Part shown: positions 21,597 through 29,169 of the stretch, piece after piece
Position numbering within the stretch: position 1 is the stretch's first letter
Layout of the letters: every line of letters begins with the position of its first letter
NCBI GenBank assembly: GCA_944324115.1
Contig: CALUVB010000006.1
Location: 1-34,270 of the forward strand
Direction of reading: 5' to 3'
DNA length: 34,270 nucleotides
Source of the DNA: an uncultured Elusimicrobiales bacterium
Lineage (GTDB): Bacteria > Elusimicrobiota > Elusimicrobia > Elusimicrobiales > Elusimicrobiaceae
Notes under the pieces: generated by a model
Told to the model about the DNA's origin: nothing
The model's database searches: none
What the model saw: the letters and a program-made list of their open reading frames with translations, nothing else
Position numbers and translations under genes: made by a program

Positions 21597-22616
21597 ATGA
21601 ATTTTGAACGTGTTAAACAATTTATAAAAGACGCCGCTCTGCCGGCCTATCGTATCGGACAAGTAAAAGATGCCGTGTATAAAAATGGCATTTCTTCTTG
21701 GCAGGAGGCCACTTCGCTGCCGGCTGAGTTGCGCGAAAAGCTGGAAAAAGAGCTGCCCATTTTGAGCTTTACCGTCAAGAAAATGGTCCTTTCTGAGCAG
21801 GACCGGGTGGCCAAGGCGCTTTTGAAATTAAAAGACGGCCTTTTAATTGAGACGGTGCTTTTGAAACCGCACGAAGGTTGGAGCGTTTGCGTGTCCACCC
21901 AAGTGGGCTGCGCGATGAAATGCAGCTTTTGCAGTACGGGGCGCATGGGCTTTAAGCGGGATTTGACGGAAGAAGAAATTGCCGACCAAGTGCTGATGTG
22001 GTTTCAGTATGTAAAAAGAGAAAAAATAGGCGACCGTATTTCCCATGTGGTGTTTATGGGTATGGGGGAGCCGCTGGTCAATTATTTAAACGTGGTCAAG
22101 GCAGTGCAAAATTTAACCAACCCCGATTTTTTAAATATCGGCGCGCGGCATATTTCCATTTCCACTTCCGGCATAGCGGACAAACTGCATAAGCTGGCGG
22201 TGGATTTGCCGCAAGTTAATTTGGCAGTGTCTTTGCATAATGCGGATAATGAGGAACGCAGCCGGTTAATGCCGGTCAACCGCCGTTATGATTTAGACGA
22301 TTTGCGCCTTGCTTTAGATGAATACTTGGCGCTGACGGGGCGGCAGGTCTTTTTGGAATATGCTGTTATTGACGGAGTAAACAACCGCCCGGAACATATT
22401 CGCAAGTTAGGCAAATGGATAAGGGAGAACAAGTTTAGTTATTTGCTGCATGTAAATTTAATCGCTTGCAATTTGGGCAGAGGCAAAAAAACCGATGACC
22501 GGGCCGTACAAGAGATGGCTGATGCGCTGAAAGCTATGGGGATTGGCGTAACTATTCGCAAGAGTATGGGTAATGACATTAGTGCTGCATGTGGGCAGCT
22601 GGCGTCTAAAAATTAG
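21597..22616 (+). CDS. rlmN: Dual-specificity RNA methyltransferase RlmN
   Basis: RlmN is a radical SAM enzyme that methylates C2 of A2503 in 23S rRNA and A37 in some tRNAs. It is 339 residues. The 4Fe-4S cysteines are Cys105, 109 and 112 (GCAMKCSFCSTG). FMGMGEPL, HISISTSG and LAVSLHN follow. The ending IRKSMGNDISAACGQLA contains the methyl-carrying cysteine of the family. A TTG at 21591 is in frame, but the ATG at 21597 is preferred, with AGGA 10 nt upstream. It is the first gene of a probable rlmN - lipoprotein - queC transcript and is divergent from the phosphohexomutase gene. Confidence 0.95.
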   Translation: MNFERVKQFIKDAALPAYRIGQVKDAVYKNGISSWQEATSLPAELREKLEKELPILSFTVKKMVLSEQDRVAKALLKLKDGLLIETVLLKPHEGWSVCVSTQVGCAMKCSFCSTGRMGFKRDLTEEEIADQVLMWFQYVKREKIGDRISHVVFMGMGEPLVNYLNVVKAVQNLTNPDFLNIGARHISISTSGIADKLHKLAVDLPQVNLAVSLHNADNEERSRLMPVNRRYDLDDLRLALDEYLALTGRQVFLEYAVIDGVNNRPEHIRKLGKWIRENKFSYLLHVNLIACNLGRGKKTDDRAVQEMADALKAMGIGVTIRKSMGNDISAACGQLASKN

Positions 22617-22625
22617 GAGAAAAAT

Positions 22626-23060
22626 ATGAAAAAATTGTTTATTTTGCCGTTGTGTTTGTTGGCAGGAGCGTGTGCGACGCTTAACCAAGCCAATATGGAC
22701 TGGATTCCTATTGGGCCTACCTTTCCGGAGACTATGCCGCCCGATGTGCAAATTGTCACCGATAAAAGTGAAATTACCCGCCCGTACGGTAATTTGGGTT
22801 TGCTGCGTATTAAAAATTTAGATCCGGACCGGGATACATTAAAACGCGGCGTTGAGAAAGCCCGCCGCTTCGTGGCTTCTAAGGGGGCAGATGCCATGTT
22901 CTTGGGACAATATAACAGTGCCGAAGACGGCGCGCTTAACCCGAAGGTTACTTTAATTGTCTATGCCATCAAATATGTAGATGATTTGAGCGAAGCAGAC
23001 ATTAAAGCGATGGAAGATTTTGAAGTGGAAGGCGCTTTAAACGCCAGTTTGGATTTCTGA
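22626..23060 (+). CDS. Lipoprotein of unknown function
   Basis: The protein has 144 residues. It has a lipoprotein signal peptide, MKKLFILPLCLLAGAC, with the lipobox cysteine at position 16; the mature protein should be lipidated by Lgt. The mature part contains PPDVQIVTDKSEITRPYGNLGLLRIK and a helix ARRFVASKGADAMFLG, then a beta strand VTLIVYAIKYVDD. This alternation of a strand with 'GADA' helix and a following strand recalls small YbjQ- or DUF4156-like heavy-metal/lipoprotein folds, but I cannot assign it. GGAG lies 7 nt before the ATG. It is between rlmN and queC with gaps of 9 nt on each side, so likely co-transcribed. Confidence 0.85.
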   Translation: MKKLFILPLCLLAGACATLNQANMDWIPIGPTFPETMPPDVQIVTDKSEITRPYGNLGLLRIKNLDPDRDTLKRGVEKARRFVASKGADAMFLGQYNSAEDGALNPKVTLIVYAIKYVDDLSEADIKAMEDFEVEGALNASLDF

Positions 23061-23069
23061 GCTGAATTT

Positions 23070-23741
23070 ATGAAAAAGAAAGCAATAGTTTTATTTTCCG
23101 GCGGGCTGGACAGCACCACCTGTCTCTACTGGGCGTTAGATAAAGGCTACGAATGCGAAACGCTGACCGTTTCTTACGGGCAGAAACACGAGCGGGAAGT
23201 GCGCTCTGCGCGGGAAATAGCGCAGCGGTTGGGGGTGAAACAGCATTTTGTTACGCTGGATTTTCCGTGGTTGGCTTCCAGCTCCTTGGTGGATAAAAAT
23301 CAAGCTATTCCGGATTTGCCTGTAGATGAAATTACCAGCGGTAAAATTCCCTCTACTTATGTACCGGGGCGCAATTTGGTGTTTTTGTCGGTGGCGGCTT
23401 CATTGATGGATTCCCTGCATGCAGACGCCATTGTGGCCGGCCCCAATGCGGTGGATTTTTCAGGCTATCCGGATTGCACGCCGGCGTTTTTTGACGCTGC
23501 CGCCCAAGCTATTAACCGCGGTACCGAACGCGGGGTAACCCGCGGAGTGGAAGTGTTGGCCCCGCTGATGGATTTAAATAAAGCAGACATTGTGCGCCTT
23601 GGCGCCAAATTGGGCGTGCCCTTTGAGCTTACCTGGAGCTGTTACAGCGGCGGGGAAAAACCGTGCGGGCATTGTGATTCCTGCAAATTGCGTGCGCGCG
23701 GGTTTGCCGAGGCGGGAATAAGAGACGGTTCTTTGCAATAA
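23070..23741 (+). CDS. queC: 7-cyano-7-deazaguanine synthase
   Basis: QueC converts 7-carboxy-7-deazaguanine to preQ0 with ATP and ammonia, in queuosine tRNA modification. The 223 residues carry the PP-loop FSGGLDSTTCLYWA (from Ser10), YGQKHEREV, PGRN at about residue 99, and the zinc site Cys191, 199, 202 and 205 (CYSGGEKPCGHCDSC). Length and motifs are normal. No other queuosine gene is in the window. The neighbouring rlmN is also an RNA-modification enzyme. The ribosome site is weak (GAG). Confidence 0.96.
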   Translation: MKKKAIVLFSGGLDSTTCLYWALDKGYECETLTVSYGQKHEREVRSAREIAQRLGVKQHFVTLDFPWLASSSLVDKNQAIPDLPVDEITSGKIPSTYVPGRNLVFLSVAASLMDSLHADAIVAGPNAVDFSGYPDCTPAFFDAAAQAINRGTERGVTRGVEVLAPLMDLNKADIVRLGAKLGVPFELTWSCYSGGEKPCGHCDSCKLRARGFAEAGIRDGSLQ

Positions 23742-23815
23742 ACTTCAGCAAACAGCCTGCGGTTTTCCTTTGGCAGCCATGGCTCTGCCGAAGGATTGAA
23801 AAAAGAGGAGAAATT

Positions 23816-24310
23816 ATGCGGAAATGGATTTTTGTAGTTAGCTTAAGCGTTTGTGCCAGTTTTTCGTATGCTCAGAAAGCGGCCGATTCGGCACAAACTG
23901 CACCGCAGCAAACGGCTGAGGCAGTGGCTGCGGCTCCTGCCGTGCCGGCGCTGACTCCGGAAGAACAATATGAGCGCTTTCAAGAGAGAAATAAAGAAAT
24001 ACGCCGGTTGACTAAACTTTACCGTAAGGCGAAAACGGAAGAAAAAAAGACGGAGATAAAAGCGCGCTTATTGCAAATAGTATCTGAAGCGACCGATGAA
24101 GGGATCGTGTGGGCTAAAGAGCGTATAGCCGCTGAGCGGGCTAATTTGGACCAATGGGAAAAAAACTTGCAGGAGCAGGAAGCGGATTTGGACCAGCTCA
24201 AAGCCAGACGGGTAGATGATATTTTAAGCGGAGAGGCGGAGCGGCGTCACAAGTTGGCGCAGAAACGCTGGAAGCAGGAAATGAAAGACCGCAAAAAATA
24301 TATGAAATAA
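23816..24310 (+). CDS. Secreted coiled-coil protein, function unknown
   Basis: The protein has 164 residues. Signal peptide MRKWIFVVSLSVCASFSYA is followed by an Ala/Gln/Thr-rich low-complexity segment (residues about 20-50) and a highly charged helical region to the end. The helical region includes EEQYERFQERNKEIRRLTKLYRK-type heptads and RANLDQWEKNLQEQEADLDQL. It is lysine/arginine- and glutamate-rich with no cysteine after the signal peptide. I recognise no family; it resembles generic periplasmic coiled-coil or chaperone-like proteins. GAGGAG lies 7 nt before the ATG. A terminator follows at once. Confidence 0.82.
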   Translation: MRKWIFVVSLSVCASFSYAQKAADSAQTAPQQTAEAVAAAPAVPALTPEEQYERFQERNKEIRRLTKLYRKAKTEEKKTEIKARLLQIVSEATDEGIVWAKERIAAERANLDQWEKNLQEQEADLDQLKARRVDDILSGEAERRHKLAQKRWKQEMKDRKKYMK

Positions 24311-24315
24311 TATAT

Positions 24316-24346
24316 ACCCCGCGCCCGTAATGGACACGGGGTTTTT
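24316..24346 (+). terminator. Terminator after the secreted coiled-coil gene
   Basis: A GC-rich hairpin (ACCCCG...CGGGGT, with an alternative inner CCCGT/ACGGG stem) is followed by TTTTT. Confidence 0.7.
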
Positions 24347-24575
24347 AGGCCCCGGTTCCCGTGTAGGCATGCGGGTGAAATAGCTGAATTCATCTAATTG
24401 AGAATTGCGGTATACGTTTTTAAGGTGAAAGCCTGCCGAAAAAATAATAGTTTTTTGTTTTCCTTCATTGAAACCGATGCTGCATTTTATTTGCAAAGAA
24501 AGCCTGGCTCAAACTTCTCTATAAAATCGTTTGGAAATGCCGGCAAACCGAGCATGCTGACATGGGCGAATAGGG
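24347..24575. other. Intergenic region upstream of pilin B
   Basis: About 230 nt without a supported gene or named element between the terminator and the pilin B promoter. It shows no similarity by eye to the pilin A upstream region beyond the promoter itself. Confidence 0.45.
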
Positions 24576-24603
24576 TTGACTTGTTTTTTTTTTTTGATAG
24601 ATT
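24576..24603 (+). promoter_or_regulatory. Pilin B promoter with a 12-T spacer
   Basis: TTGACT (24576-24581), a 16-nt spacer made of TG, twelve T (24584-24595) and GA, then TAGATT (24598-24603). Six nt separate the -10 from the ATG at 24610. Spacing, T count and gap are identical to those of pilin A. Confidence 0.65.
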
Positions 24604-24631
24604 TTGTATATGAGCAAAATCTATCAAAAAA
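24590..24631 (+). repeat. 17-bp perfect inverted repeat around the pilin B start codon
   Basis: TTTTTTGATAGATTTTG (24590-24606) is the exact reverse complement of 24615-24631, with an 8-nt centre TATATGAG containing the start ATG (24610-24612). Relative to pilin A, both arms carry a swapped base pair (C-G becomes G-C), so pairing is preserved. Confidence 0.9.
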
Positions 24632-25170
24632 TGAATCTGACTCGGAAAACTTTTTCCCAGCGTTTTGTGGGCGGTTTTACGCTCATTGAATTGCTGGTGG
24701 TGGTGCTGATCATTGGCATATTGTCTGCCATTGCCTTGCCTCAATATACCAAGGCGGTAGAAAAAGCACGCTTGGCGGAAGCTTTAGTGTTATTAAAACA
24801 CTTGCGTCAGCAAGGGCAGATGTATCTTCTGGCCAATGGAGAAATTCACGGTGTAGTAAGTTTTGAAGATTTAGGAGTAACTTGGCCTGATGATTTTCAG
24901 ATCAGCGGAGATGTGTATGATGAAGATGAAAAAGCTTGCAATAAATATTGGTGCTTTTGGTCTAATACGTTGAGCCACGGCGCTAGTATTGCTAATTTTC
25001 GCCCTGACAGTCCGATGGCCCTTCGTTGTAAAGATGGAGATCCTGATGGGTATATATTGTATGGATTGGAATATGCCTCTCATAGCGAAGATGACTCTAT
25101 AAAAGACCAGCTTTTCTGTATAAACTATGAAGAGGACTATTGTGCGATGTTGGGGTTGCAGCAGCCTTAG
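24610..25170 (+). CDS. Type IV pilin B
   Basis: This prepilin has 186 residues. A 22-residue leader (MSKIYQKMNLTRKTFSQRFVGG) is followed by [10 protein letters not shown] with Glu at mature position 5. The helix continues into ALPQYTKAVEKARLAEALVLL. The globular part is acidic with cysteines at KACNKYWCF, LRCKD, LFCINY and DYCAML. It is unlike pilins 1 and A beyond the N-terminal helix. The start lacks a Shine-Dalgarno and lies in an inverted-repeat loop as in pilin A. A TTG start at 24604 is formally in frame but would break the shared leader. A good terminator follows. Confidence 0.93.
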   Translation: MSKIYQKMNLTRKTFSQRFVGGFTLIELLVVVLIIGILSAIALPQYTKAVEKARLAEALVLLKHLRQQGQMYLLANGEIHGVVSFEDLGVTWPDDFQISGDVYDEDEKACNKYWCFWSNTLSHGASIANFRPDSPMALRCKDGDPDGYILYGLEYASHSEDDSIKDQLFCINYEEDYCAMLGLQQP

Positions 25171-25189
25171 TTCTATTTGTGAAATGAGC

Positions 25190-25221
25190 AAAAGCGCGAA
25201 ACGATTGGTTTCGCGCTTTTT
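25190..25221 (+). terminator. Terminator after pilin B
   Basis: A 13-bp perfect stem (25190-25202 with 25208-25220), loop GATTG, ends in TTTTT. It lies 19 nt after the pilin stop. Confidence 0.92.
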
Positions 25222-25349
25222 GTATACCCCGCATTCTTCTTCCGGAAAAATGTTCCTCCAAAGTTAGCGGAGCCAATAGAAACAGCAGGAAGCAAAAGGT
25301 GGATAAAGGCGGGGCTTTAGCTTCCAAGACATACTCAAGCGGGAAAATA

Positions 25350-25377
25350 AAAGCCGCGGGTGAAATGCCGCGGCTTT
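25350..25377 (-). terminator. Terminator of the minus-strand ACT/nuclease block
   Basis: AAAGCCGCGG (25350-25359) pairs with CCGCGGCTTT (25368-25377). Read on the minus strand it is followed by TATTTTC. It lies about 40 nt past the ACT protein stop. Confidence 0.8.
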
Positions 25378-25418
25378 GTGTTGGTAAATTTTGTTTCGTA
25401 GCGACTATTTTCAAAAAG

Positions 25419-25826
25419 TTAAAATAAGCCGGAGCTTTCCAATGCGCTTAAAGCCTGTGTAATATCGCTTACTACGATAATAAAACGGGTCCTTCCGTTT
25501 CCTACGCATGCTCCATAAATAGAGGTGATATTGATATCCTTGGCGCAGAGCACGTTGCCTATATCAAAGGCCAACCCCACCCGGTCGGGCGTATCTATAC
25601 AAATAGCATCTGTTTTGACGCTGGTAAAGCCGGCTTTGGTCAGTGCGTGGCTGATCTCTGTATTGTAATTCACAGCCACCCGCACTACGGCTGCGTCAAA
25701 ACGCACGTCTTGTGAGATAGCAATCAAATTTACCCGCTCTTTCACAAATAGGTCCGCGAAGTTTCTTAGCGCACCCGGTTCATTGACTAAAAATACGCTG
25801 TATTGTTTTACTACGCCGATGGACAT
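25419..25826 (-). CDS. Tandem ACT-domain protein
   Basis: The 135 residues consist of two ACT domains. The first covers about residues 5-65 (QYSVFLVNEPGALRNFADLFVKERVNLIAIS) and the second about 70-130 (DRVGLAFDIGNVLCAKDINITSIYGACV). ACT domains bind small ligands, usually amino acids, and regulate enzymes. A free-standing pair without a catalytic domain resembles the COG4747 group of predicted amino-acid-binding regulators; the target is unknown. The frame begins at a TTG (25832), but the ATG at 25826 has GAGGG 9 nt upstream. It is 65 nt downstream of the inositol-phosphatase-like gene. Confidence 0.85.
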   Translation of the reverse strand: MSIGVVKQYSVFLVNEPGALRNFADLFVKERVNLIAISQDVRFDAAVVRVAVNYNTEISHALTKAGFTSVKTDAICIDTPDRVGLAFDIGNVLCAKDINITSIYGACVGNGRTRFIIVVSDITQALSALESSGLF

Positions 25827-25891
25827 GCCCAAAGACCCTCTATCTTTCTTCCCTTGCTGCTGGGCGGTACGCCCAAACGCCCGCCGTATAT

Positions 25892-26677
25892 TTAAAGCGA
25901 TCCTCTGTTTATTATAGCAAACATTTCCCGGTGAATTTTACCATTGCTGGCTAAGGTCTGCTGACCAAATGTTTCCAGCTTTTTCCATTTTCTTGCGGAG
26001 AAATCTGTTACTTTTCCGCCTGCTTCTTCTAAAATTAACTTTCCGGCGGAAATGTCCCACGGGTTAAGGCAGTCTTCCCAATATCCGTCAAAGCGGCCCG
26101 CAGCCACCCAGCACATATCCAGTGCAGCAGAACCTAAACGACGGATATCGTGGCAGGAAAGAATAAAGTTTTTAAACCGCTCCAACAGTTCATTCATGCG
26201 GTGTTCCCGCACATAAGGAAAGCCGGTCACTAGCAGCGCATTTTCCAGTTTGTTGACGGAGGAAACCTGTATTTTTTTGCCGTTGAGTGTGGCGCCTTTG
26301 CCTTTGCGCGCCAAAAATAATTCGTTCATACATACATCATACACGCCGCCGAGCACAATCTCATTTTTATGCGCCAGCGCTATGGAAATGGAAAAGTGCG
26401 GCATTGTGTGGGCGTAATTGGTGGTGCCGTCTATGGGGTCTATCACCCATTTCCAGGCAGAGCCGGTATTTTTTAGTCCGTTTTCCTCTGCTAAAAAATC
26501 ATGTTCCGGAAAGTTCTTTTTAATAATCTGTAAAATGGCTTTTTGGCATGTCACATCGGCCTGCGTAACCAAGTTGGCCCGGCCTTTGAGCCCATAGCTT
26601 ACTTTACCCAGCCGCCTTCTGGCGATGGCGCCTGCGGTTTTTAAGCATTCCTGCAAAATGGCAAATTCTTTGTTCAT
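25892..26677 (-). CDS. Inositol monophosphatase family protein (SuhB-like)
   Basis: This is a Mg-dependent, Li-sensitive-type phosphatase of 261 residues. Metal ligands are Glu64/65 in FLAEENG and Asp80 and Asp83 in WVIDPIDGTTNYAH. The C-terminal motif WDISAGKLILEEAGG supplies the last Asp. RRLGSAALDMCWVAAGRFDGYWE is typical of the family. Possible substrates are inositol-1-phosphate, or other sugar phosphates; SuhB homologues also act in rRNA transcription in some bacteria. The ATG overlaps the nuclease stop (ATGA), indicating translational coupling. Confidence 0.92.
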   Translation of the reverse strand: MNKEFAILQECLKTAGAIARRRLGKVSYGLKGRANLVTQADVTCQKAILQIIKKNFPEHDFLAEENGLKNTGSAWKWVIDPIDGTTNYAHTMPHFSISIALAHKNEIVLGGVYDVCMNELFLARKGKGATLNGKKIQVSSVNKLENALLVTGFPYVREHRMNELLERFKNFILSCHDIRRLGSAALDMCWVAAGRFDGYWEDCLNPWDISAGKLILEEAGGKVTDFSARKWKKLETFGQQTLASNGKIHREMFAIINRGSL

Positions 26678-28158
26678 GGTATGAGAATATCAGCTTGTTT
26701 TAATTTGTTTTCCAAATCCAGCATGGCTTTGCAGTCATCTTCGTTATACATAAGCACTTTTTTTATCAGTTCGTCGTTGCCTGTTTTTAGCCAATTGGTG
26801 AAATACACCATGCTGTCCATGGCGCCGCAGTCGTCTTGACGCCAGTTAAAGCCAAAAGCCGGGGCCGCTGCTTTGAGCGAAAAGCTGGGCGCCGGCAGAT
26901 AAAAGGCTTTCTGTACGGCCACTTTTAAGTCATAACACAAACTGACCAGCAGATTTAGCTTTTGCTCGTCATGTTTGTTCTCTTGGGCCATTTTGCGCAT
27001 TTTTTTTGCTTCATATTCTGTCCAATGGTACAAGACCGTATTTTCCGGCTCTTTAATATAATCGTAAAATTGTTCAAAAATTTTAATTTCTTCTTCCGGC
27101 GTTTTGGCTACAAACGAAATATACTTGTCTTCTTCTTTATCCCAAATACCGATTAAATAGACAAAGGATATATTCTCTTTGGTAAATGTTTCCGTCGCTT
27201 CAAAATCAAAATACAGATTGCGTTTTTTGGCCGGCGGGGGAAAGCAACCGGCTTGTTTCAGTACGGGTTTGTGGTGCAAATAAGCCAGCGAATTGTAGTA
27301 AGCGTCAGTGGCAAAAGGTTCCTCCAGCAAGCCGCGCAATTTCTCCAGCCCGGCGCGTGCTACGTCATCGGTGGTAAACAGGCCATAAATTTTAAGACAT
27401 TGGCGCATTTCGGCGCTTAGTCCGGGAAGCATTTGCAGATCTTTGCTTTCAGCTACGACTTTATTTGCGTAAATGCGCCAAGGGGGATTAGCCGCTTTGG
27501 GCGGTTTATGGGCTTCGGGTTTTGCTTTTCCGTCGCGAATGCGGCGAAAGTATTCCAGTTCTTGTTCCAGGCGTTGCTCATGGTCCAAATAATCCACTTC
27601 GGTGGTTTTTCCTTTGAGCTCTACGTGCGTATAACGACAAGTAAATCCTTGTATGTCTGCTAGTATGCGGTTTAAAAGAGATACTTGCAGCGCATAGTGT
27701 TCTTTCAATTCATGGGCCCGTTTAAACTGAACGATGCGATAATAATAATTGCCAAAGCGGCTGCGTGTTCCGTCTATTCTCTGCAGTAGATTTACGCTAC
27801 CGTACACGTTTTGGGGCAGATTCCACAGAGCAGCGTTGGCGATGGCGTTTTTGCCTTCAGCCATAGCGCGCAGGGTGGCTTTAAAGCGTTCCGTATCGTT
27901 TGTAGCGGAAATAAATTCCACTCCCGGAAAATGTTCTTTTATCCAATGATCGCGGCTGTTGCGGTCTGTGCGTACTTTCAGATTTTCGTAGCGGTTTAAT
28001 TCATTGACGGCAGCCTCTGCCGGAGCGTGAAACGAACACCAAATGCCAAAGGGATCCTCTAGCAAGGAAAACATTTTGGAAGCATTAAAATCGGTTTTAT
28101 CCGGGGTACGTTCGGCGGAAAAACGGCGAAATAGAGTATCTGTTAGTGTCTCGTACAT
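26674..28158 (-). CDS. TM0106-type RecB-like nuclease with C-terminal RNase H-like exonuclease domain
   Basis: The protein has 494 residues. The N-terminal part (about 25-205) resembles the PD-(D/E)XK RecB-like domain: a nuclease core strand followed by QFKRAHELKEHYALQVSLLNRILADIQG. A helix-hairpin-helix-like stretch follows at about 242-276 (MLPGLSAEMRQCLKIYGL). The C-terminal domain (about 312-490) is a predicted 3'-5' exonuclease-like RNase H fold with Asp318-Glu320 in YFDFEATE, YHWTEYEAKKM, and the final acidic motif YNEDDCKAM. This order matches 'TM0106 family RecB-like putative nucleases'. The Cas4-type C-terminal cysteine cluster is not evident. Its role is presumably DNA repair or processing. 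A CRISPR link is not supported: there is no array here. Confidence 0.85.
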   Translation of the reverse strand: MYETLTDTLFRRFSAERTPDKTDFNASKMFSLLEDPFGIWCSFHAPAEAAVNELNRYENLKVRTDRNSRDHWIKEHFPGVEFISATNDTERFKATLRAMAEGKNAIANAALWNLPQNVYGSVNLLQRIDGTRSRFGNYYYRIVQFKRAHELKEHYALQVSLLNRILADIQGFTCRYTHVELKGKTTEVDYLDHEQRLEQELEYFRRIRDGKAKPEAHKPPKAANPPWRIYANKVVAESKDLQMLPGLSAEMRQCLKIYGLFTTDDVARAGLEKLRGLLEEPFATDAYYNSLAYLHHKPVLKQAGCFPPPAKKRNLYFDFEATETFTKENISFVYLIGIWDKEEDKYISFVAKTPEEEIKIFEQFYDYIKEPENTVLYHWTEYEAKKMRKMAQENKHDEQKLNLLVSLCYDLKVAVQKAFYLPAPSFSLKAAAPAFGFNWRQDDCGAMDSMVYFTNWLKTGNDELIKKVLMYNEDDCKAMLDLENKLKQADILIP

Positions 28159-28300
28159 TATTTATATTCTATATCTTTTTGCGGGGAAATGCACAGCCGC
28201 TCCTATAGCAGCGCCGGGCTGCGCGGACTCATAGAAACGGGCGGTGCGGTATTTCGTCGGGTTCTGTTCTTGCTAAAGAGCCGTGTTTTCTGTGCGAAAA

Positions 28301-28314
28301 TATGATAATATAAT
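28301..28314 (+). promoter_or_regulatory. -10 region just upstream of the start at 28319
   Basis: TATGATAATATAAT contains overlapping GATAAT and TATAAT boxes, ending 4 nt before the ATG. No -35 or Shine-Dalgarno is evident, so the message may be leaderless. Confidence 0.45.
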
Positions 28315-28318
28315 ACAT

Positions 28319-28750
28319 ATGTTAAATGCCTTGCTTTTTCAATTAATAGGTTTTACTGTGTGTTTTGTTTTGCTGTTTTATTTTACAGCAAAGTACCGTG
28401 CTGCCTTGGTGCGCGAAACGGATTTGGACTTCCCGGTAGAAGATTTGACTGTAATGACGGTGGCTAAACCTAATTTTGCTTCCCGGGCTTCTATTTTAAG
28501 TTCATTACAGAATACTTCGGCTTTGGAAGTGACGGATTTGAAGGAAAAAGTGAAAGAGCTGCATTATCGCTTGGAAGAAATGAAATTGGCGCAAGATAAA
28601 AATAATGCCGACTTGAGCCGCTTAGTTGCCCGCATGGAGCAACGCTTGTCCACTTTTGAGCAGGAATATATTACAAAATTGCAGCCTACTTTGCTGAGCT
28701 TGATTGAAGAATTGGAAAATATGAAAGTGGCTGAAAAAAAAGATAAGTAG
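28319..28750 (+). CDS. Membrane-anchored coiled-coil protein, function unknown
   Basis: The protein has 143 residues. An N-terminal transmembrane helix (LLFQLIGFTVCFVLLFYFTA, residues about 4-24) is followed by a linker and a long coiled coil (residues about 65-135, VTDLKEKVKELHYRLEEMKLAQ onward, with LSRLVARMEQRLSTFEQEY). The tail is basic (AEKKDK). I recognise no family. The frame extends upstream to 28283, but the ATG at 28319 removes a non-hydrophobic, unlikely N-terminus and sits right behind -10 boxes. It is divergent from the nuclease gene and ends in a strong terminator. Confidence 0.8.
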   Translation: MLNALLFQLIGFTVCFVLLFYFTAKYRAALVRETDLDFPVEDLTVMTVAKPNFASRASILSSLQNTSALEVTDLKEKVKELHYRLEEMKLAQDKNNADLSRLVARMEQRLSTFEQEYITKLQPTLLSLIEELENMKVAEKKDK

Positions 28751-28770
28751 CAAAAACAACTTTAAATTTA

Positions 28771-28802
28771 AAAAGCCCGCCCTCAAAATGGCGGGCTTTT
28801 TT
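28771..28802 (+). terminator. Strong intrinsic terminator
   Basis: AAAAGCCCGCC (28771-28781) pairs with GGCGGGCTTTT (28790-28800), loop CTCAAAAT, followed by further T. Confidence 0.92.
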
Positions 28803-29100
28803 GCCGTATCAGAAGACCTGGCGGGGGGATAGTTTTCCATGCGGAAAAGAATACGGTTGTTTCTGCCGGCAAATTATACTCTTGGTAAAAAACACCCCTA
28901 CATTATCTTCCTCTGTTAGAAAAACATTTTGTAAAAATTGGGTTTAGAGACCTAATCCTGCTGTTTGTTGACGAGAACAGCTTTAAGCAAAATACCCGCA
29001 ATTGTACTTGGCGGCGAAAACTTCCTAAAGATAAAGCGCAAAAATCTAAGTGAGCGGATTAGATTTTGTTGTTGGAGGAGGGGCAAAAACAGCCTGGAAC
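28803..29100. other. Intergenic region upstream of the megasynthase
   Basis: About 300 nt without a gene. It contains a 9-bp inverted repeat AAAATCTAA (29041-29049) with TTAGATTTT (29059-29067), which could be an operator or weak terminator. Confidence 0.45.
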
Positions 29101-29159
29101 TTGGCCCATAACCACTAAATTTCATATAATATATCCATATAGAGTTTTACCCAAAACTC
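29101..29159 (+). promoter_or_regulatory. Megasynthase promoter and 5'-leader hairpin
   Basis: TTGGCC (29101-29106), an 18-nt spacer and TATAAT (29125-29130) form a plausible promoter. The leader would begin almost directly with a 7-bp hairpin, GAGTTTT (29142-29148) and AAAACTC (29153-29159). GGGAG follows at once as ribosome site, with the ATG at 29170. Confidence 0.55.
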
Positions 29160-29169
29160 GGGAGATAAA

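Noticed and set aside
25097-25414. 105-codon minus-strand frame between pilin B and the ACT gene
   Set aside because: It spans two terminators and overlaps the pilin 3' end, with no ribosome site.
26674-28158. RecB-like nuclease as a Cas4 or CRISPR component
   Set aside because: There is no repeat-spacer array or other cas gene, and the C-terminal RNase H-like domain fits the TM0106-type family instead.
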